DNA of 64,000 nucleotides, taken from Paracoccaceae bacterium (GTDB lineage Bacteria; Pseudomonadota; Alphaproteobacteria; Rhodobacterales; Rhodobacteraceae). Of the stretch, positions 17,904 through 27,351 are shown one piece after another. Each line of letters starts with the position of its first letter. Position 1 is the first letter of the stretch. The notes beneath the pieces were generated by a model. It was not told where the DNA came from, did not search any database, and saw nothing but the letters and a program-made list of their open reading frames with translations. The stretch spans positions 62,377-126,376 of the forward strand of contig JAFMHK010000006.1 in NCBI GenBank assembly GCA_017854585.1, read 5' to 3'. Made by a program: the position numbers and the translations under genes.

Positions 17904-19118
17904 TCAGAAAAAAGCTTGTAACCCGGTCTGCGCCCGGCCAAGGATCAACGCGTGCACATCATGCGTGCCTTCGTAGGTGTTGACCGTTTCAAGGTTCTGC
18001 GCGTGCCGCATGACGTGGTATTCCGCCATGATGCCATTGCCGCCATGCATGTCGCGCGCAACCCGCGCAATATCCAGTGCCTTGCCGCAATTATTACGCT
18101 TTATCAATGAGATGACCTCGGGCGCGCAGGTGCCTTCATCCAGCATCCGACCAGCGCGAAGGCTTGCTTGCAGGCCAAGGGCGATCTCGGTCTGCATGTC
18201 GGCCAGTTTTTTCTGGAACAGTTGCGTTTGCGCCAAGGGGCGGCCGAACTGCACACGGTCCAGTCCGTATTGCCGACCCCGGTGCCAACAATCTTCCGCC
18301 GCGCCCATCACGCCCCACGAAATGCCGTAGCGCGCGCGGTTCAGACAGCCGAACGGCCCCTTGAGGCCTTCGACATTCGGCAGGATCTGGTCGTCGGACA
18401 CCTCGACGCCATCCATCACGATTTCGCCGGTAACAGACGCCCGCAGGCTGAGCTTGCCGCCGATTTTTGGCGCGCTCAGGCCCTTCATGCCCTTTTCAAG
18501 GATGAAGCCCCTGATCTTGCCGTCATGCGCTTCGGACTTGGCCCAGATCACAAAAACATCCGCGATGGGACTGTTCGAGATCCACATCTTGGCGCCAGAA
18601 ATGCGATATCCACCATCGATTTTCTTTGCCACGGTCTTCATGCCGGCAGGGTCGCTTCCGGCGTCCGGCTCGGTCAGGCCGAAACAGCCGACAAGCTTGC
18701 CTGCTGCCAAGCCTGGCAGGTATTTCTGACGCTGCTCTTCCGACCCGTAGGCGTGGATCGGATACATCACGAGGCTGCTTTGCACCGACATCATGGAGCG
18801 ATAGCCGCTATCTATGCGCTCGACCTCGCGCGCGACCAGACCGTAGGCGACATAGCCTGCGCCAAGGCCGCCGTATTCCTCGGGGATGGTGATCCCCAAA
18901 AGCCCCATTTGCCCCATTTCTTCAAAGATTTCGGGGGTCACGCGTTCGTTCAGGTAGGCGTCCGTGACGCGGGGCGCCAGTTTGTCATCGGCATAGGCAC
19001 GGGCACCTTCTGCGATCATGCGTTCCTCTTCGGTCAACTGATCGGACAGGTGGAAGGGATCGGCCCAGTCAAATGGTGCGAGCGAGGGGCCGGTATGGCG
19101 GGTATGTCCATCGGGCAT
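17904..19118 (-). CDS. gcdH: Glutaryl-CoA dehydrogenase
   Basis: A 404-residue acyl-CoA dehydrogenase of the glutaryl-CoA type. Marks are [17 protein letters not shown] at the N-terminus, [14 protein letters not shown] for FAD/substrate binding, and [20 protein letters not shown], whose glutamate is the catalytic base. It oxidises and decarboxylates glutaryl-CoA to crotonyl-CoA. The ATG used begins MPDGHTRH; further upstream residues look unlike the family. Its position beside pimC/pimD-type genes makes chemical sense because beta-oxidation of odd dicarboxylates ends in glutaryl-CoA. It also serves lysine and tryptophan breakdown. Confidence 0.93.
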   Translation of the reverse strand: MPDGHTRHTGPSLAPFDWADPFHLSDQLTEEERMIAEGARAYADDKLAPRVTDAYLNERVTPEIFEEMGQMGLLGITIPEEYGGLGAGYVAYGLVAREVERIDSGYRSMMSVQSSLVMYPIHAYGSEEQRQKYLPGLAAGKLVGCFGLTEPDAGSDPAGMKTVAKKIDGGYRISGAKMWISNSPIADVFVIWAKSEAHDGKIRGFILEKGMKGLSAPKIGGKLSLRASVTGEIVMDGVEVSDDQILPNVEGLKGPFGCLNRARYGISWGVMGAAEDCWHRGRQYGLDRVQFGRPLAQTQLFQKKLADMQTEIALGLQASLRAGRMLDEGTCAPEVISLIKRNNCGKALDIARVARDMHGGNGIMAEYHVMRHAQNLETVNTYEGTHDVHALILGRAQTGLQAFF

Positions 19119-19263
19119 TGCAAATTCTCCTGATCGGCGGTCGTCGTGATTGTGCCTGTTGTGCAGGATAGTGCAGCGAAACCCAAGCCCCATCTGCCAC
19201 CGCATCGCGCGGCTGGACGCGACCGGGCACGCAGGCTAGCGTCGTGGCGACAGAGGAGCCTAC

Positions 19264-20250
19264 ATGCGCGGCGATATGCATTTACCAAAGCAACTCAGAG
19301 GGTTGCGAATACCTGCGGTTGCGGCCCCATTGTTCATTGTGTCGGTGCCCGCGTTGGTCATTGCCCAGTGCAAGGCGGGGATCGTCGGCAGTTTTCCTGC
19401 GCTGAATGCGCGCGAAGACGCAGGGGAGCCGCCATTGCTGGAGGCGTGGTTGGCGCAGATCACCGAAGCCCTTGATGCCCACAATCAGGCCAATCCCGAC
19501 CGACCTGCCGCGCCCTTTGCCGTCAATCAGATCGTGCACCGGTCGAATACGCGGCTTGAACGCGATCTGGAGATTTGCGCGCGTTGGAGGGTGCCGATCT
19601 GGATCACATCGCTAGGCGCGCGCCCGGAGGTGAACGAGGCGGCCCATTCTTGCGGCGGTATCGCGCTGCATGACGTGATCAACAACACATTTGCGCGAAA
19701 GGCGATTGCCAAGGGTGCGGACGGGTTGATCGCGGTGGCCGCCGGGGCCGGAGGGCATGCGGGCCTGCAATCCCCGTTTGCGCTGGTGCAAGAAATCCGT
19801 GCGTGGTTCGACGGCCCTTTGCTGCTGTCGGGGTCCATCGCGACCGGGCGGTCGTTGTTGGCCGCGCAGGTGATGGGGGCCGATCTGGGGTATGTCGGAT
19901 CTGCGTTCATCGCGACGCAGGAGGCCAACGCGGTGCCCGATTACAAGCAGATGATCGTTGATGCAGGGGCGGAGGACATCGTGACATCTTCCTTGTTTAC
20001 AGGGGTTTCGGGTAATTACCTGAAACCTTCGATCAGCCGCGCAGGTCTGGACGCGGACAACCTGAGCACGGCTGATGCGACATCCATGAGCTTTGAGGGC
20101 GGGTCGTCCAAACCCAAGGCGTGGAAGGAGATCTGGGGCGCGGGGCAGGGCATTGGCGCGGTCGGTGCAGTCGTTCCCGCCACAACGTTGGTGGACAGGA
20201 TTGCAGCGGAATACGCCGCCGCGGTGACAGAATTAAAGGGAGTTGCATGA
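19264..20250 (+). CDS. Nitronate monooxygenase family flavoprotein
   Basis: A 328-residue FMN-dependent TIM-barrel protein of the 2-nitropropane dioxygenase/nitronate monooxygenase family. Recognisable parts are IPAVAAPLFIVS at the start, the FMN-binding AAGAGGHAGLQSPFAL and LLLSGSIATGRSLLAAQVMGADL (split across the phosphate loop). GAGGAG precedes the ATG by ~6 bases. It is the first gene of a four-gene operon and overlaps the next by ATGA. The family also includes enoyl reductase-like proteins, so a role as an oxidoreductase for unsaturated acyl-CoA is possible here. Confidence 0.82.
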   Translation: MRGDMHLPKQLRGLRIPAVAAPLFIVSVPALVIAQCKAGIVGSFPALNAREDAGEPPLLEAWLAQITEALDAHNQANPDRPAAPFAVNQIVHRSNTRLERDLEICARWRVPIWITSLGARPEVNEAAHSCGGIALHDVINNTFARKAIAKGADGLIAVAAGAGGHAGLQSPFALVQEIRAWFDGPLLLSGSIATGRSLLAAQVMGADLGYVGSAFIATQEANAVPDYKQMIVDAGAEDIVTSSLFTGVSGNYLKPSISRAGLDADNLSTADATSMSFEGGSSKPKAWKEIWGAGQGIGAVGAVVPATTLVDRIAAEYAAAVTELKGVA

Positions 20251-21485
20251 TGGATCTGGGGGTAAGCGCCAAGGTGCGCCCGTTGGTGGCGCAGGTGCGC
20301 CAGATGGTGCGCGAGGACATCGCGCCGCTGGATGCCGAGTTCCATGCCGAAGTCGGCAGGCACCCGTCAGGGGACCGGTTCCAGATGACGGATCGGCAGA
20401 TGGAAATCCTGAGCGATCTGAAGGCTTTGGCGCGATCACGCGGGTTGTGGAATTTTTGGCTTACCGGCAGCGACGCGGGCTATGGCCTGAGCACCGTGGA
20501 ATACGCGTATCTGGCCGAGGAGATGGGCGCGGTGGCGATTGCTGCGGAAATCTTCAACTGCAACGCCCCTGATACCGGCAACATGGAGGTTCTGGAACGC
20601 TACGGAACACAGGCACAAAGCGCCCGCTGGCTGCCTGACCTGATGGCTGGAAAGACCCGGTCGGCCTATTTGATGACCGAGCCGCAGGTGGCATCGTCGG
20701 ATGCAACGCAAATTTCGATGGCTGCCGAAAGACAGGGTGACGATTACATCCTGAACGGCGAGAAATATTGGGCAACGGGCGCAGGGGATCCGCGTTGCGC
20801 GTTGTATATCGTGATGGCCTGCACGACCCCCGGCGCGGCAAAGCATGCCCGGCATACGATGTTTCTGGTGCCTGCCAAAACACCGGGGCTTGAGGTGCTG
20901 CGCCCGATGCAGGTGTTTCATTCCGATCATGCGCCGCACGGGCACATGCATATCCGGTTCACCGATGTGCGCGTGCCGGCCGATGCCGTGGTTCTGGGAG
21001 AGGGGCGCGGCTTTGAGGTGGCGCAGGGCCGCCTTGGCCCCGGACGCATTCATCATTGCATGCGGGCGATTGGTGGCGCCGAGTATGCCCTTGAATTAAT
21101 GTGTAAAAGGGCGCTTTCGCGGACCGCGTTCGGCAAACAACTGGCCGATCTGGGGGCGAACCATGACATCATCGCCAATGCCCGCATCGATATCGAAATG
21201 ACCCGGCTGCTGTGTTTGAAAGCCGCGTGGATGATGGACAACGCCGGTGTGCGCGCGGCACAACCTTGGATATCCAAGATCAAGGTGGCCGCGCCGTTGA
21301 TGGCGCTGCGGGTGGTGGATGAAGCGATGCAGCTACACGGCGCCACGGGGCTGAGCCAAGATACACCGCTGGCCGGGATTTGGGCCGATTTGCGCACGCT
21401 TCGGTTGGCAGACGGCCCCGACGCGGTGCACCGCCGCCAAGTGGCGCGCGCGGAGTTGCGCAAATACACGAACGACGCACGATGA
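20247..21485 (+). CDS. ACAD10/11-type acyl-CoA dehydrogenase
   Basis: A 412-residue acyl-CoA dehydrogenase of the ACAD10/ACAD11 branch: GLWNFWLTGSDAGYGLSTVEYA, YLMTEPQVASSDATQI, GEKYWATGAGDPRC and the C-terminal QLHGATGLSQDTPLA match that branch rather than the fatty-acyl ones. It is preceded by nitronate monooxygenase and followed by a kinase with ATGA overlaps on both sides. In animals and in Pseudomonas levulinate breakdown, such dehydrogenases work with the kinase on phosphorylated 4-hydroxyacyl-CoA. That chemistry is inferred for this operon from gene pairing. Confidence 0.85.
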   Translation: MMDLGVSAKVRPLVAQVRQMVREDIAPLDAEFHAEVGRHPSGDRFQMTDRQMEILSDLKALARSRGLWNFWLTGSDAGYGLSTVEYAYLAEEMGAVAIAAEIFNCNAPDTGNMEVLERYGTQAQSARWLPDLMAGKTRSAYLMTEPQVASSDATQISMAAERQGDDYILNGEKYWATGAGDPRCALYIVMACTTPGAAKHARHTMFLVPAKTPGLEVLRPMQVFHSDHAPHGHMHIRFTDVRVPADAVVLGEGRGFEVAQGRLGPGRIHHCMRAIGGAEYALELMCKRALSRTAFGKQLADLGANHDIIANARIDIEMTRLLCLKAAWMMDNAGVRAAQPWISKIKVAAPLMALRVVDEAMQLHGATGLSQDTPLAGIWADLRTLRLADGPDAVHRRQVARAELRKYTNDAR

Positions 21486-22498
21486 GCGGCGATCTGGATC
21501 TGCGGGCCGTTGAGCGGTGGATGGCCGCGCAGGTCGAGGGCTTTCAAGGGCCTGTTTCGGCAGAAAAATTTGTGGGTGGCCAGTCAAACCCGACCTACCT
21601 GCTGCGCGCTTCTTCCGGCCAATACGTGCTGCGCCGAAAGCCACCGGGCAAGCTGTTGAAGTCTGCCCATGCGGTCGATCGGGAGTTTCGGGTGCAAGCG
21701 GCGCTTGCCGGCACCGATGTTCCGGTCGCGCGGATGCATGGGCTTTGCATGGATGACACGGTGGTGGGGTCGGCGTTCTACGTGATGGATCACGTCGATG
21801 GGCGCAATTTTGACGATCCGCGGTTGCCGGATGTGGATAACTCGGAAAGAGCCCTGATTTTCAAAGAGATGGGGCGCGTTCTTGGTGCGATCCATTCGGT
21901 CGATATCGGGGCCGCCGGGTTGTCGGACTATGGGCCGCAAGGGGGCTATTACCGGCGTCAGATCGACCGTTGGTCCGGGCAATACCGGGCGACCGAGACA
22001 GAGGAGATACCGGCGATGGATGCGTTGATTGTTCGGCTGGATGCTGATTGCCCCGCAGATGACGGCCGCGCCTGTCTGGTGCATGGGGATTACCGGATCG
22101 ACAATCTGCTGTTCGCGCGCGATGCGCCACGGATCGTGGCGGTTCTGGACTGGGAACTTAGCACGATTGGACATCCCTTTGCCGATCTTGCCGCCGTGGT
22201 GATGCAATGGCAGATGCCACCCGGCGATCAGGGGCGGGGGCTGGCGGGCGTGGATCGTGCGGCGCTTGGGATCCCGTCGGACGCGGCGTTCGTGGCAGAT
22301 TACTGCCGGGCCATGGGGTTGACGAAGATCGATAATTTCGGATTCTACGTCGGGTTTTGTTTCTTCCGCATGGCGGCGATCTTGCAGGGTGTGAAGAAGC
22401 GCGCGCTGGATGGAAATGCGTCGAACCCGGAACGCGGTCTGCAGTTGGGCGCGTTCGTGCCGCTGTATGCGGCGGCAGGATTGGAGGTCCTAGAATGA
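21482..22498 (+). CDS. ACAD10/11-type phosphotransferase (aminoglycoside-kinase fold)
   Basis: A 338-residue protein kinase-like small-molecule kinase. Motifs are GGQSNPTYLLRASSGQYVLR with the ATP-binding lysine/arginine region, then the catalytic loop LVHGDYRIDNLLF and the metal-binding LDWELSTIGHPFADLA. This pairing of loops is typical of the kinase domain of ACAD10/ACAD11 and of LvaA, which phosphorylates 4-hydroxyvaleryl-CoA. Start overlaps the dehydrogenase stop and its stop overlaps the thioesterase start. A role in 4-hydroxyacyl-CoA phosphorylation is inferred. Confidence 0.85.
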   Translation: MSGDLDLRAVERWMAAQVEGFQGPVSAEKFVGGQSNPTYLLRASSGQYVLRRKPPGKLLKSAHAVDREFRVQAALAGTDVPVARMHGLCMDDTVVGSAFYVMDHVDGRNFDDPRLPDVDNSERALIFKEMGRVLGAIHSVDIGAAGLSDYGPQGGYYRRQIDRWSGQYRATETEEIPAMDALIVRLDADCPADDGRACLVHGDYRIDNLLFARDAPRIVAVLDWELSTIGHPFADLAAVVMQWQMPPGDQGRGLAGVDRAALGIPSDAAFVADYCRAMGLTKIDNFGFYVGFCFFRMAAILQGVKKRALDGNASNPERGLQLGAFVPLYAAAGLEVLE

Positions 22499-22902
22499 CA
22501 CAGACCGATCCCATCCTTGCCGAACAGGGCTATGCCCTGCAAAGCCACCTTGGCTATCGGTTGACGGCGTGGCGCAGTGATTTTGCACAGGTCGAACAGC
22601 CGGTGAGCGACCATATTCTCAACCGGCAGGGGCTGCCGCATGGGGGTGTCCACGCGGTCTTGCTGGATACCGCGATGGGGTATGCGGGGTGCTTCACCGG
22701 GGATGCGGCGCGCATGCAGATGTGCCTCACGCTGTCGATGACGGTCAATTTCGTATCGCGCCCCCGTGGGCAGATGCTGATTGCCACGGCGCGGCGGGTG
22801 GGCGGTGGTGCCTCGACCTTTTTTGCGGAGGGGGAGGTCGCAGACGAGTTGGGCGAGGTGGTGGCGCGCGGGACCGGCGTGTTTCGATATCGCAAGGGCT
22901 GA
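22495..22902 (+). CDS. PaaI-family hotdog thioesterase
   Basis: A 135-residue single hotdog-domain protein. The segment LPHGGVHAVLLDTAMGYAG carries the HGG-x(n)-D active-site pattern of PaaI-type thioesterases, followed by LTLSMTVNFVSRPRG. It would hydrolyse an acyl-CoA, either as an outlet that frees CoA or as housekeeping for dead-end products. It is the last gene of the operon that starts at 19264 and is translationally coupled to the kinase by ATGA. Confidence 0.85.
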   Translation: MTQTDPILAEQGYALQSHLGYRLTAWRSDFAQVEQPVSDHILNRQGLPHGGVHAVLLDTAMGYAGCFTGDAARMQMCLTLSMTVNFVSRPRGQMLIATARRVGGGASTFFAEGEVADELGEVVARGTGVFRYRKG

Positions 22903-22982
22903 AATTTCGGGCATTCGTGCGTTGAGCCTTCGACAAGGTGCGCGGTATTCGCTTTGATGGCCAAAACGAATGAGGCCGCCCC

Positions 22983-23777
22983 ATGACCCTGCCAAAACGC
23001 CACTGGCGCGAGATGACCACGCGCGATTTTCACGATACCGCCGATTGGGTCGCCGTGTTGCCCCTTGCGGCGATCGAGCAGCACGGACCGCATTTGCCCG
23101 TTGGGGTTGATACGCTGATTGCCGAGGCGATGGTTTCCCGTGCCATCGCGGCGTTGCCTGACGAAAGTCCGCTGACGTTCTTGCCGGTACAGCAGGTCTG
23201 CAAGTCCAACGAACATATCGGATTTCCCGGCACGTTGACGCTTGATTGGGACGTCGCGGTGAAGGCGTGGCTTCAGATCGGGGCAAGCGTGGCGCGGGCG
23301 GGCGTGCGCAAGATGATCGTGATCACCAGCCACGGGGGAAACGTGCCGCCAATGGATATCGCCGCGCGGGAATTGCGCCAGACCCACGGAATGGCGGTGG
23401 CGACGACGTCGTGGACCCGTCTGAGTGCTGATCGTGTCTATGACTATCCCGAAGGGCCGATGGTCGATATTCACGGGGGGCTGTCCGAGACATCGATGAT
23501 GCTGGCGCTTTATCCGGATCTGGTTCGGATGGAACTGGCCGAGGACTTCGCCAGCGCACAGACGGCGTTGCGGCAGGGCTCGACCAGGTTGGGTTTTCAC
23601 ATGGCCGAGGCGAACATGGCTTGGCTGTCCCATGATCTGAACCCCAAGGGGACGGTGGGCGATGCATCCCGCGCGACCGCCGCCTTGGGCGCAGAGGACA
23701 TCAAGCGCCAGATCGAGGGATTTGTTGCCCTTGCCGCCGATATGGCGCGGGTCAAGGTGCCGGGTGATCGGTTTTGA
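22983..23777 (+). CDS. Creatininase-family amidohydrolase
   Basis: A 264-residue protein of the creatininase/MftE family. Metal-ligand motifs are IEQHGPHLPVGVDTL (E, H, D), TSHGGNVPPMD (H) and DIHGGLSETSMML (E). Family members hydrolyse cyclic amides such as creatinine or act on peptides and formamide-type pyrimidine intermediates, so the substrate is open. It lies 80 bases downstream of the thioesterase gene on the same strand and may be a separate unit. No mycofactocin or creatine genes are nearby. Confidence 0.85.
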   Translation: MTLPKRHWREMTTRDFHDTADWVAVLPLAAIEQHGPHLPVGVDTLIAEAMVSRAIAALPDESPLTFLPVQQVCKSNEHIGFPGTLTLDWDVAVKAWLQIGASVARAGVRKMIVITSHGGNVPPMDIAARELRQTHGMAVATTSWTRLSADRVYDYPEGPMVDIHGGLSETSMMLALYPDLVRMELAEDFASAQTALRQGSTRLGFHMAEANMAWLSHDLNPKGTVGDASRATAALGAEDIKRQIEGFVALAADMARVKVPGDRF

Positions 23778-23856
23778 CGCGCCGATGGATGACAAAAAAG
23801 CAACCTGTCCAAGCATTCCTGTGGATAACTATTTCAGATAATTGAAGGTGTCCCGA

Positions 23857-25083
23857 TCAAAGGCGGTTGGTCGGAAAGTCGAATGCTTCCTGTTTGGATA
23901 GACCTTCAGCACATATGATCGCTGGAATTTGCGCCTTGAAGCGAAAGAACCCATGGGTGGCGTGTGGCCAGCTGAGCGTGTCCCAGCGTCGGCGAAGTTG
24001 CACAAATGCAATCTGATGCCCGCTGAGCGCTTTTTGCAGGCGCCGTAGTTGCGCGGCGGCGGGGCCGATGGGCGCATAGGCCGTCACAATTTGTTCCAGA
24101 CCTGCGTCCGCGGCCCAGGTAACGATATCGGCAATGTCGTGTGTGATCGGCCCCTGCGGACCCGGCAAGCGGCCCATGGCATCGGCGATGGCATCTTGGG
24201 TGAAGGCCGCCACCAGCGGCGAAACGGGCCGGGGTGACCGCTCCTGATCGCTGCGCAATGCGGCATATGCGACGATCCGGACATCAGGCCCGCAGAGCGA
24301 TAGGTCAGGCGAGAGATCCTCCTCCGTCAGGAGAAGGCCGGTTCGAACGCCCTGTGCCGGATCGGGCAGTGGCGCCAATGGCCTGATCACCGGGTGCGGC
24401 TGACCTGACAGGGCCGCGGCCCCGGTGTTGAGCCGCCATTCCGGGTTTTCCCGCCCCTCAGTGAACTTGGCGATGTTGGATGCGCGCGCGAGGTAATGTT
24501 TGCCCGGCGTCTGCAGACCGGCGACCCACCGCCAAGACAAGGTGTTCGACGCCGGATCGCCATCCAGCAGGTGACGCAGGAAGAAGTCGGCCCCCACCTC
24601 CCACGGCAAACGCAATGTGAAGATCCAGATCGAGGCGAACCACATCCGGGCGTGGTTGTGCAGATAGCCGGTGTTGACCAGTTCATGAGCCCAACCGTTG
24701 AAGGCGGCGATATCGGTTTCCCCGGTTTCGGCACGCAAGACGGCGTCCGGATCGGTGGTTGCCAAGGCACGATCCCGGCCTTGGATGTAATCGGCCCAGA
24801 CCTGTGGCCGCAATTCCAGCCAGCCTTTCCAGTAGGTGCGCCAGAAGACTTCGGCCAGAAATTTTTCGGCTTGGGCCTGCGAATGCCGGTCCAGAACTGC
24901 CGCGATCACCTCGGCTTCGGTCACAATGCGGTGACGGATGTAGGGAGATAGTCGCGAGACATGGGGATGCCCTTGATCGGGCAAGTCATAATTGCGCCGG
25001 GCGGCGTAATCGCGCCCCGCATGAGCGACAAAGGCGGCAAGACGTGCAGACGCCGCGGCGCGGGTGGGAGGAGAACGATGCAT
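23857..25083 (-). CDS. Photolyase/cryptochrome FAD-domain protein of unusual domain order
   Basis: A 408-residue protein that begins directly with the photolyase FAD-binding domain: SRLSPYIRHRIVTEAEV, FLAEVFWRTYWKGW, NTGYLHNHARMWFASIW and LDGDPASNTLSWRWVAG (about residues 45-215). The usual N-terminal antenna-binding Rossmann domain is absent. Instead ~150 residues follow the FAD domain, and their end (about 345-400, AYAPIGPAAAQLRRLQKAL to HATHGFFRFKAQIP) looks like the last part of that missing domain. The ATG at 25083 is used; a GTG ten codons upstream is possible. DNA repair activity is not assured. Confidence 0.75.
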   Translation of the reverse strand: MHRSPPTRAAASARLAAFVAHAGRDYAARRNYDLPDQGHPHVSRLSPYIRHRIVTEAEVIAAVLDRHSQAQAEKFLAEVFWRTYWKGWLELRPQVWADYIQGRDRALATTDPDAVLRAETGETDIAAFNGWAHELVNTGYLHNHARMWFASIWIFTLRLPWEVGADFFLRHLLDGDPASNTLSWRWVAGLQTPGKHYLARASNIAKFTEGRENPEWRLNTGAAALSGQPHPVIRPLAPLPDPAQGVRTGLLLTEEDLSPDLSLCGPDVRIVAYAALRSDQERSPRPVSPLVAAFTQDAIADAMGRLPGPQGPITHDIADIVTWAADAGLEQIVTAYAPIGPAAAQLRRLQKALSGHQIAFVQLRRRWDTLSWPHATHGFFRFKAQIPAIICAEGLSKQEAFDFPTNRL

Positions 25084-25224
25084 GCTGACTGCCGTTAATC
25101 TTCTGTTGACCACGTCAAGGTTAAGGCGGGTTCATGCGGTTTCAACCGTGCTGCCCTTGCAGCCCCCCCTGCGCGCTACTAAGACTCCATAGCAAGCAGT
25201 GTTCCAAATACCGAGGCAGGCGAC

Positions 25225-25863
25225 ATGAACGACCCGATCGAAACCTATATGAACCTTGTCCCCATGGTCGTCGAACAGACCAGCCGTGGCGAACGGGCCT
25301 ATGACATTTTCTCGCGCCTGCTGAAGGAGCGGATCATTTTCGTGAACGGACCCATCCACGACGGGATGAGCCACCTTATCGTTGCGCAGTTGCTGCATCT
25401 GGAGTCGGAGAACCCGTCGAAGGAAATCAGCATGTATATCAACAGCCCCGGCGGCAGCGTCAGCGCCGGATTGTCGATCTACGACACGATGCAGTACATC
25501 AAGCCTGCGGTATCGACGTTGGTGTGCGGGCTTGCGGCCTCGATGGGGTCGGTCCTGTCGATGGCGGGAACGGCCGGTATGCGATTCAGCCTGCCCAATT
25601 CCGAGTTCATGGTGCACCAGCCGTCCGCCGGATTTCAGGGAACCGCCGAGGACATCCTGATCAGCGCGCGCAACATCGAGCGGAACCGTGAGCGGCTTTA
25701 CCGTCTTTACGTGAAGCACACCGGTCAGGACTTCGACATCGTCCAGAAGGCGCTGGATCGCGACAAGTGGATGAACCCCGAAGAGGCCAAGGAATGGGGC
25801 CATATCGACCAGATCGTCGAAAACCGGGTGGCGGGCGATGATAAGAAAGACGACAAGAAATAG
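25225..25863 (+). CDS. clpP: ATP-dependent Clp protease proteolytic subunit
   Basis: A 212-residue serine protease that assembles as a double heptamer. The nucleophile lies in [15 protein letters not shown] and the histidine in [14 protein letters not shown]; the aspartate of the triad is further on around DRDKW. The N-terminal [19 protein letters not shown] is the usual axial-pore segment. It degrades proteins delivered by ClpX or ClpA. A hairpin with T-run follows directly, so clpP and clpX are probably separate units as well as neighbours. The C-terminal lysine/aspartate tail is normal for the group. Confidence 0.97.
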   Translation: MNDPIETYMNLVPMVVEQTSRGERAYDIFSRLLKERIIFVNGPIHDGMSHLIVAQLLHLESENPSKEISMYINSPGGSVSAGLSIYDTMQYIKPAVSTLVCGLAASMGSVLSMAGTAGMRFSLPNSEFMVHQPSAGFQGTAEDILISARNIERNRERLYRLYVKHTGQDFDIVQKALDRDKWMNPEEAKEWGHIDQIVENRVAGDDKKDDKK

Positions 25864-25867
25864 GTGA

Positions 25868-25896
25868 CGCAGGCCATGTTGGCCTGCGCCGTTTTT
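25868..25896 (+). terminator. Rho-independent terminator after clpP
   Basis: Stem CGCAGGCC / GGCCTGCG with a 5-base loop, then CCG and five T residues, starting 5 bases after the clpP stop. Confidence 0.85.
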
Positions 25897-26007
25897 GACA
25901 TTGTGGTGGCTTTGCCGCTGTTCTAGGCTGACGCGAATGGCGGCAAATACCACTTGGCCGAGCGGGGCAGTTCAACCCCCGCAAGAACCCGATTGAGGGA
26001 AGACGAC

Positions 26008-27273
26008 ATGGCAAGTTCATCCGGTGGCGACTCGAAAAACACGCTCTATTGCTCGTTTTGCGGCAAGAGCCAGCATGAGGTGCGCAAACTTATTGCCGGC
26101 CCGACCGTGTTCATCTGCGACGAATGCGTCGAACTGTGCATGGACATCATCCGCGAAGAGACCAAGAGCAGTGGATTGAAATCGACAGATGGCGTGCCGG
26201 CACCGCAGGAAATTTGCGACGTGCTGGACGATTACGTGATCGGTCAGATGCATGCCAAGCGCGTGTTGTCGGTGGCGGTTCATAACCATTACAAGCGCCT
26301 GAACAATTCCGGCAAATCCGACATTGAACTGTCGAAATCCAATATCTTGCTGATCGGCCCGACGGGTTGCGGCAAGACGTTGCTGGCGCAGACGCTGGCG
26401 CGGATTCTGGATGTGCCATTCACGATGGCCGATGCCACCACGCTGACCGAAGCGGGCTATGTTGGTGAGGATGTGGAGAACATCATCCTCAAGCTGTTGC
26501 AGGCCAGCGAATACAACGTCGACCGGGCGCAGCGCGGCATCGTCTATATCGACGAGGTCGACAAGATCACCCGCAAGTCCGACAACCCCTCGATCACCCG
26601 CGATGTATCGGGCGAGGGTGTGCAGCAGGCACTGCTGAAGATCATGGAAGGCACGGTTGCATCGGTGCCGCCGCAGGGCGGGCGCAAGCACCCGCAACAG
26701 GAATTCCTTCAGGTGGACACGACCAACATCTTGTTCGTGTGCGGCGGGGCGTTCGCGGGGCTGGAAAAGATCATTGCACAGCGCGGCAAGGGGTCGGCCA
26801 TCGGCTTTGGAGCTGACGTCAAGGAAAACGATACCCGTGGCGTGGGTGAGATGTTTGGTGAGTTGGAGCCCGAGGATCTGCTGAAATTCGGCCTGATCCC
26901 GGAATTCGTGGGCCGTCTGCCCGTGATCGCCACCCTGACCGATCTGGACGAAGATGCGTTGGTCACCATCCTGACCCAACCCAAGAACGCCCTGGTCAAG
27001 CAATATCAGCGGCTTTTCGAGCTGGAAGATACCAAGCTGAAGTTCACTGACGACGCGTTGAGCGCAATTGCCAAGCGGGCCATCGCGCGCAAGACAGGCG
27101 CGCGCGGGTTGCGGTCGATCATGGAAGATATCTTGCTGGATACGATGTTCGAACTGCCGTCGAAGGAGAACGTGGAGGAGGTTGTGGTCAACGAAGAGGC
27201 CGTGACATCCGACAAGCAGCCCCTGATGATCTATTCTGACCGCAAGAAGGAAGAGCCGGCCACCGCTGGCTGA
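26008..27273 (+). CDS. clpX: ATP-dependent Clp protease ATP-binding subunit ClpX
   Basis: A 421-residue AAA+ unfoldase. The N-terminal zinc-binding domain has [11 protein letters not shown] and ICDECVELC; Walker A is [12 protein letters not shown] (~residue 117), Walker B is VYIDEVDKI, and pore-loop and sensor regions follow ([25 protein letters not shown]). It unfolds tagged substrates and feeds them to ClpP. GAGGGA precedes the selected ATG; an upstream in-frame start would add 18 residues without similarity to the family. Length is standard. Confidence 0.97.
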   Translation: MASSSGGDSKNTLYCSFCGKSQHEVRKLIAGPTVFICDECVELCMDIIREETKSSGLKSTDGVPAPQEICDVLDDYVIGQMHAKRVLSVAVHNHYKRLNNSGKSDIELSKSNILLIGPTGCGKTLLAQTLARILDVPFTMADATTLTEAGYVGEDVENIILKLLQASEYNVDRAQRGIVYIDEVDKITRKSDNPSITRDVSGEGVQQALLKIMEGTVASVPPQGGRKHPQQEFLQVDTTNILFVCGGAFAGLEKIIAQRGKGSAIGFGADVKENDTRGVGEMFGELEPEDLLKFGLIPEFVGRLPVIATLTDLDEDALVTILTQPKNALVKQYQRLFELEDTKLKFTDDALSAIAKRAIARKTGARGLRSIMEDILLDTMFELPSKENVEEVVVNEEAVTSDKQPLMIYSDRKKEEPATAG

Positions 27274-27298
27274 GCCCTTGAGTAAATGCAGGACTGGA

Positions 27299-27331
27299 GG
27301 GTCGGAAAACAGACGTTTTCCGGCCCTTTTT
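27299..27331 (+). terminator. Rho-independent terminator after clpX
   Basis: A 12-pair stem (GGGTCGGAAAAC with GTTTTCCGGCCC, one G-T pair) with a 4-base loop, followed by TTTTT; it lies ~25 bases after the clpX stop. Confidence 0.9.
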
Positions 27332-27351
27332 CATTGCTGGCGGTGTGAGCC

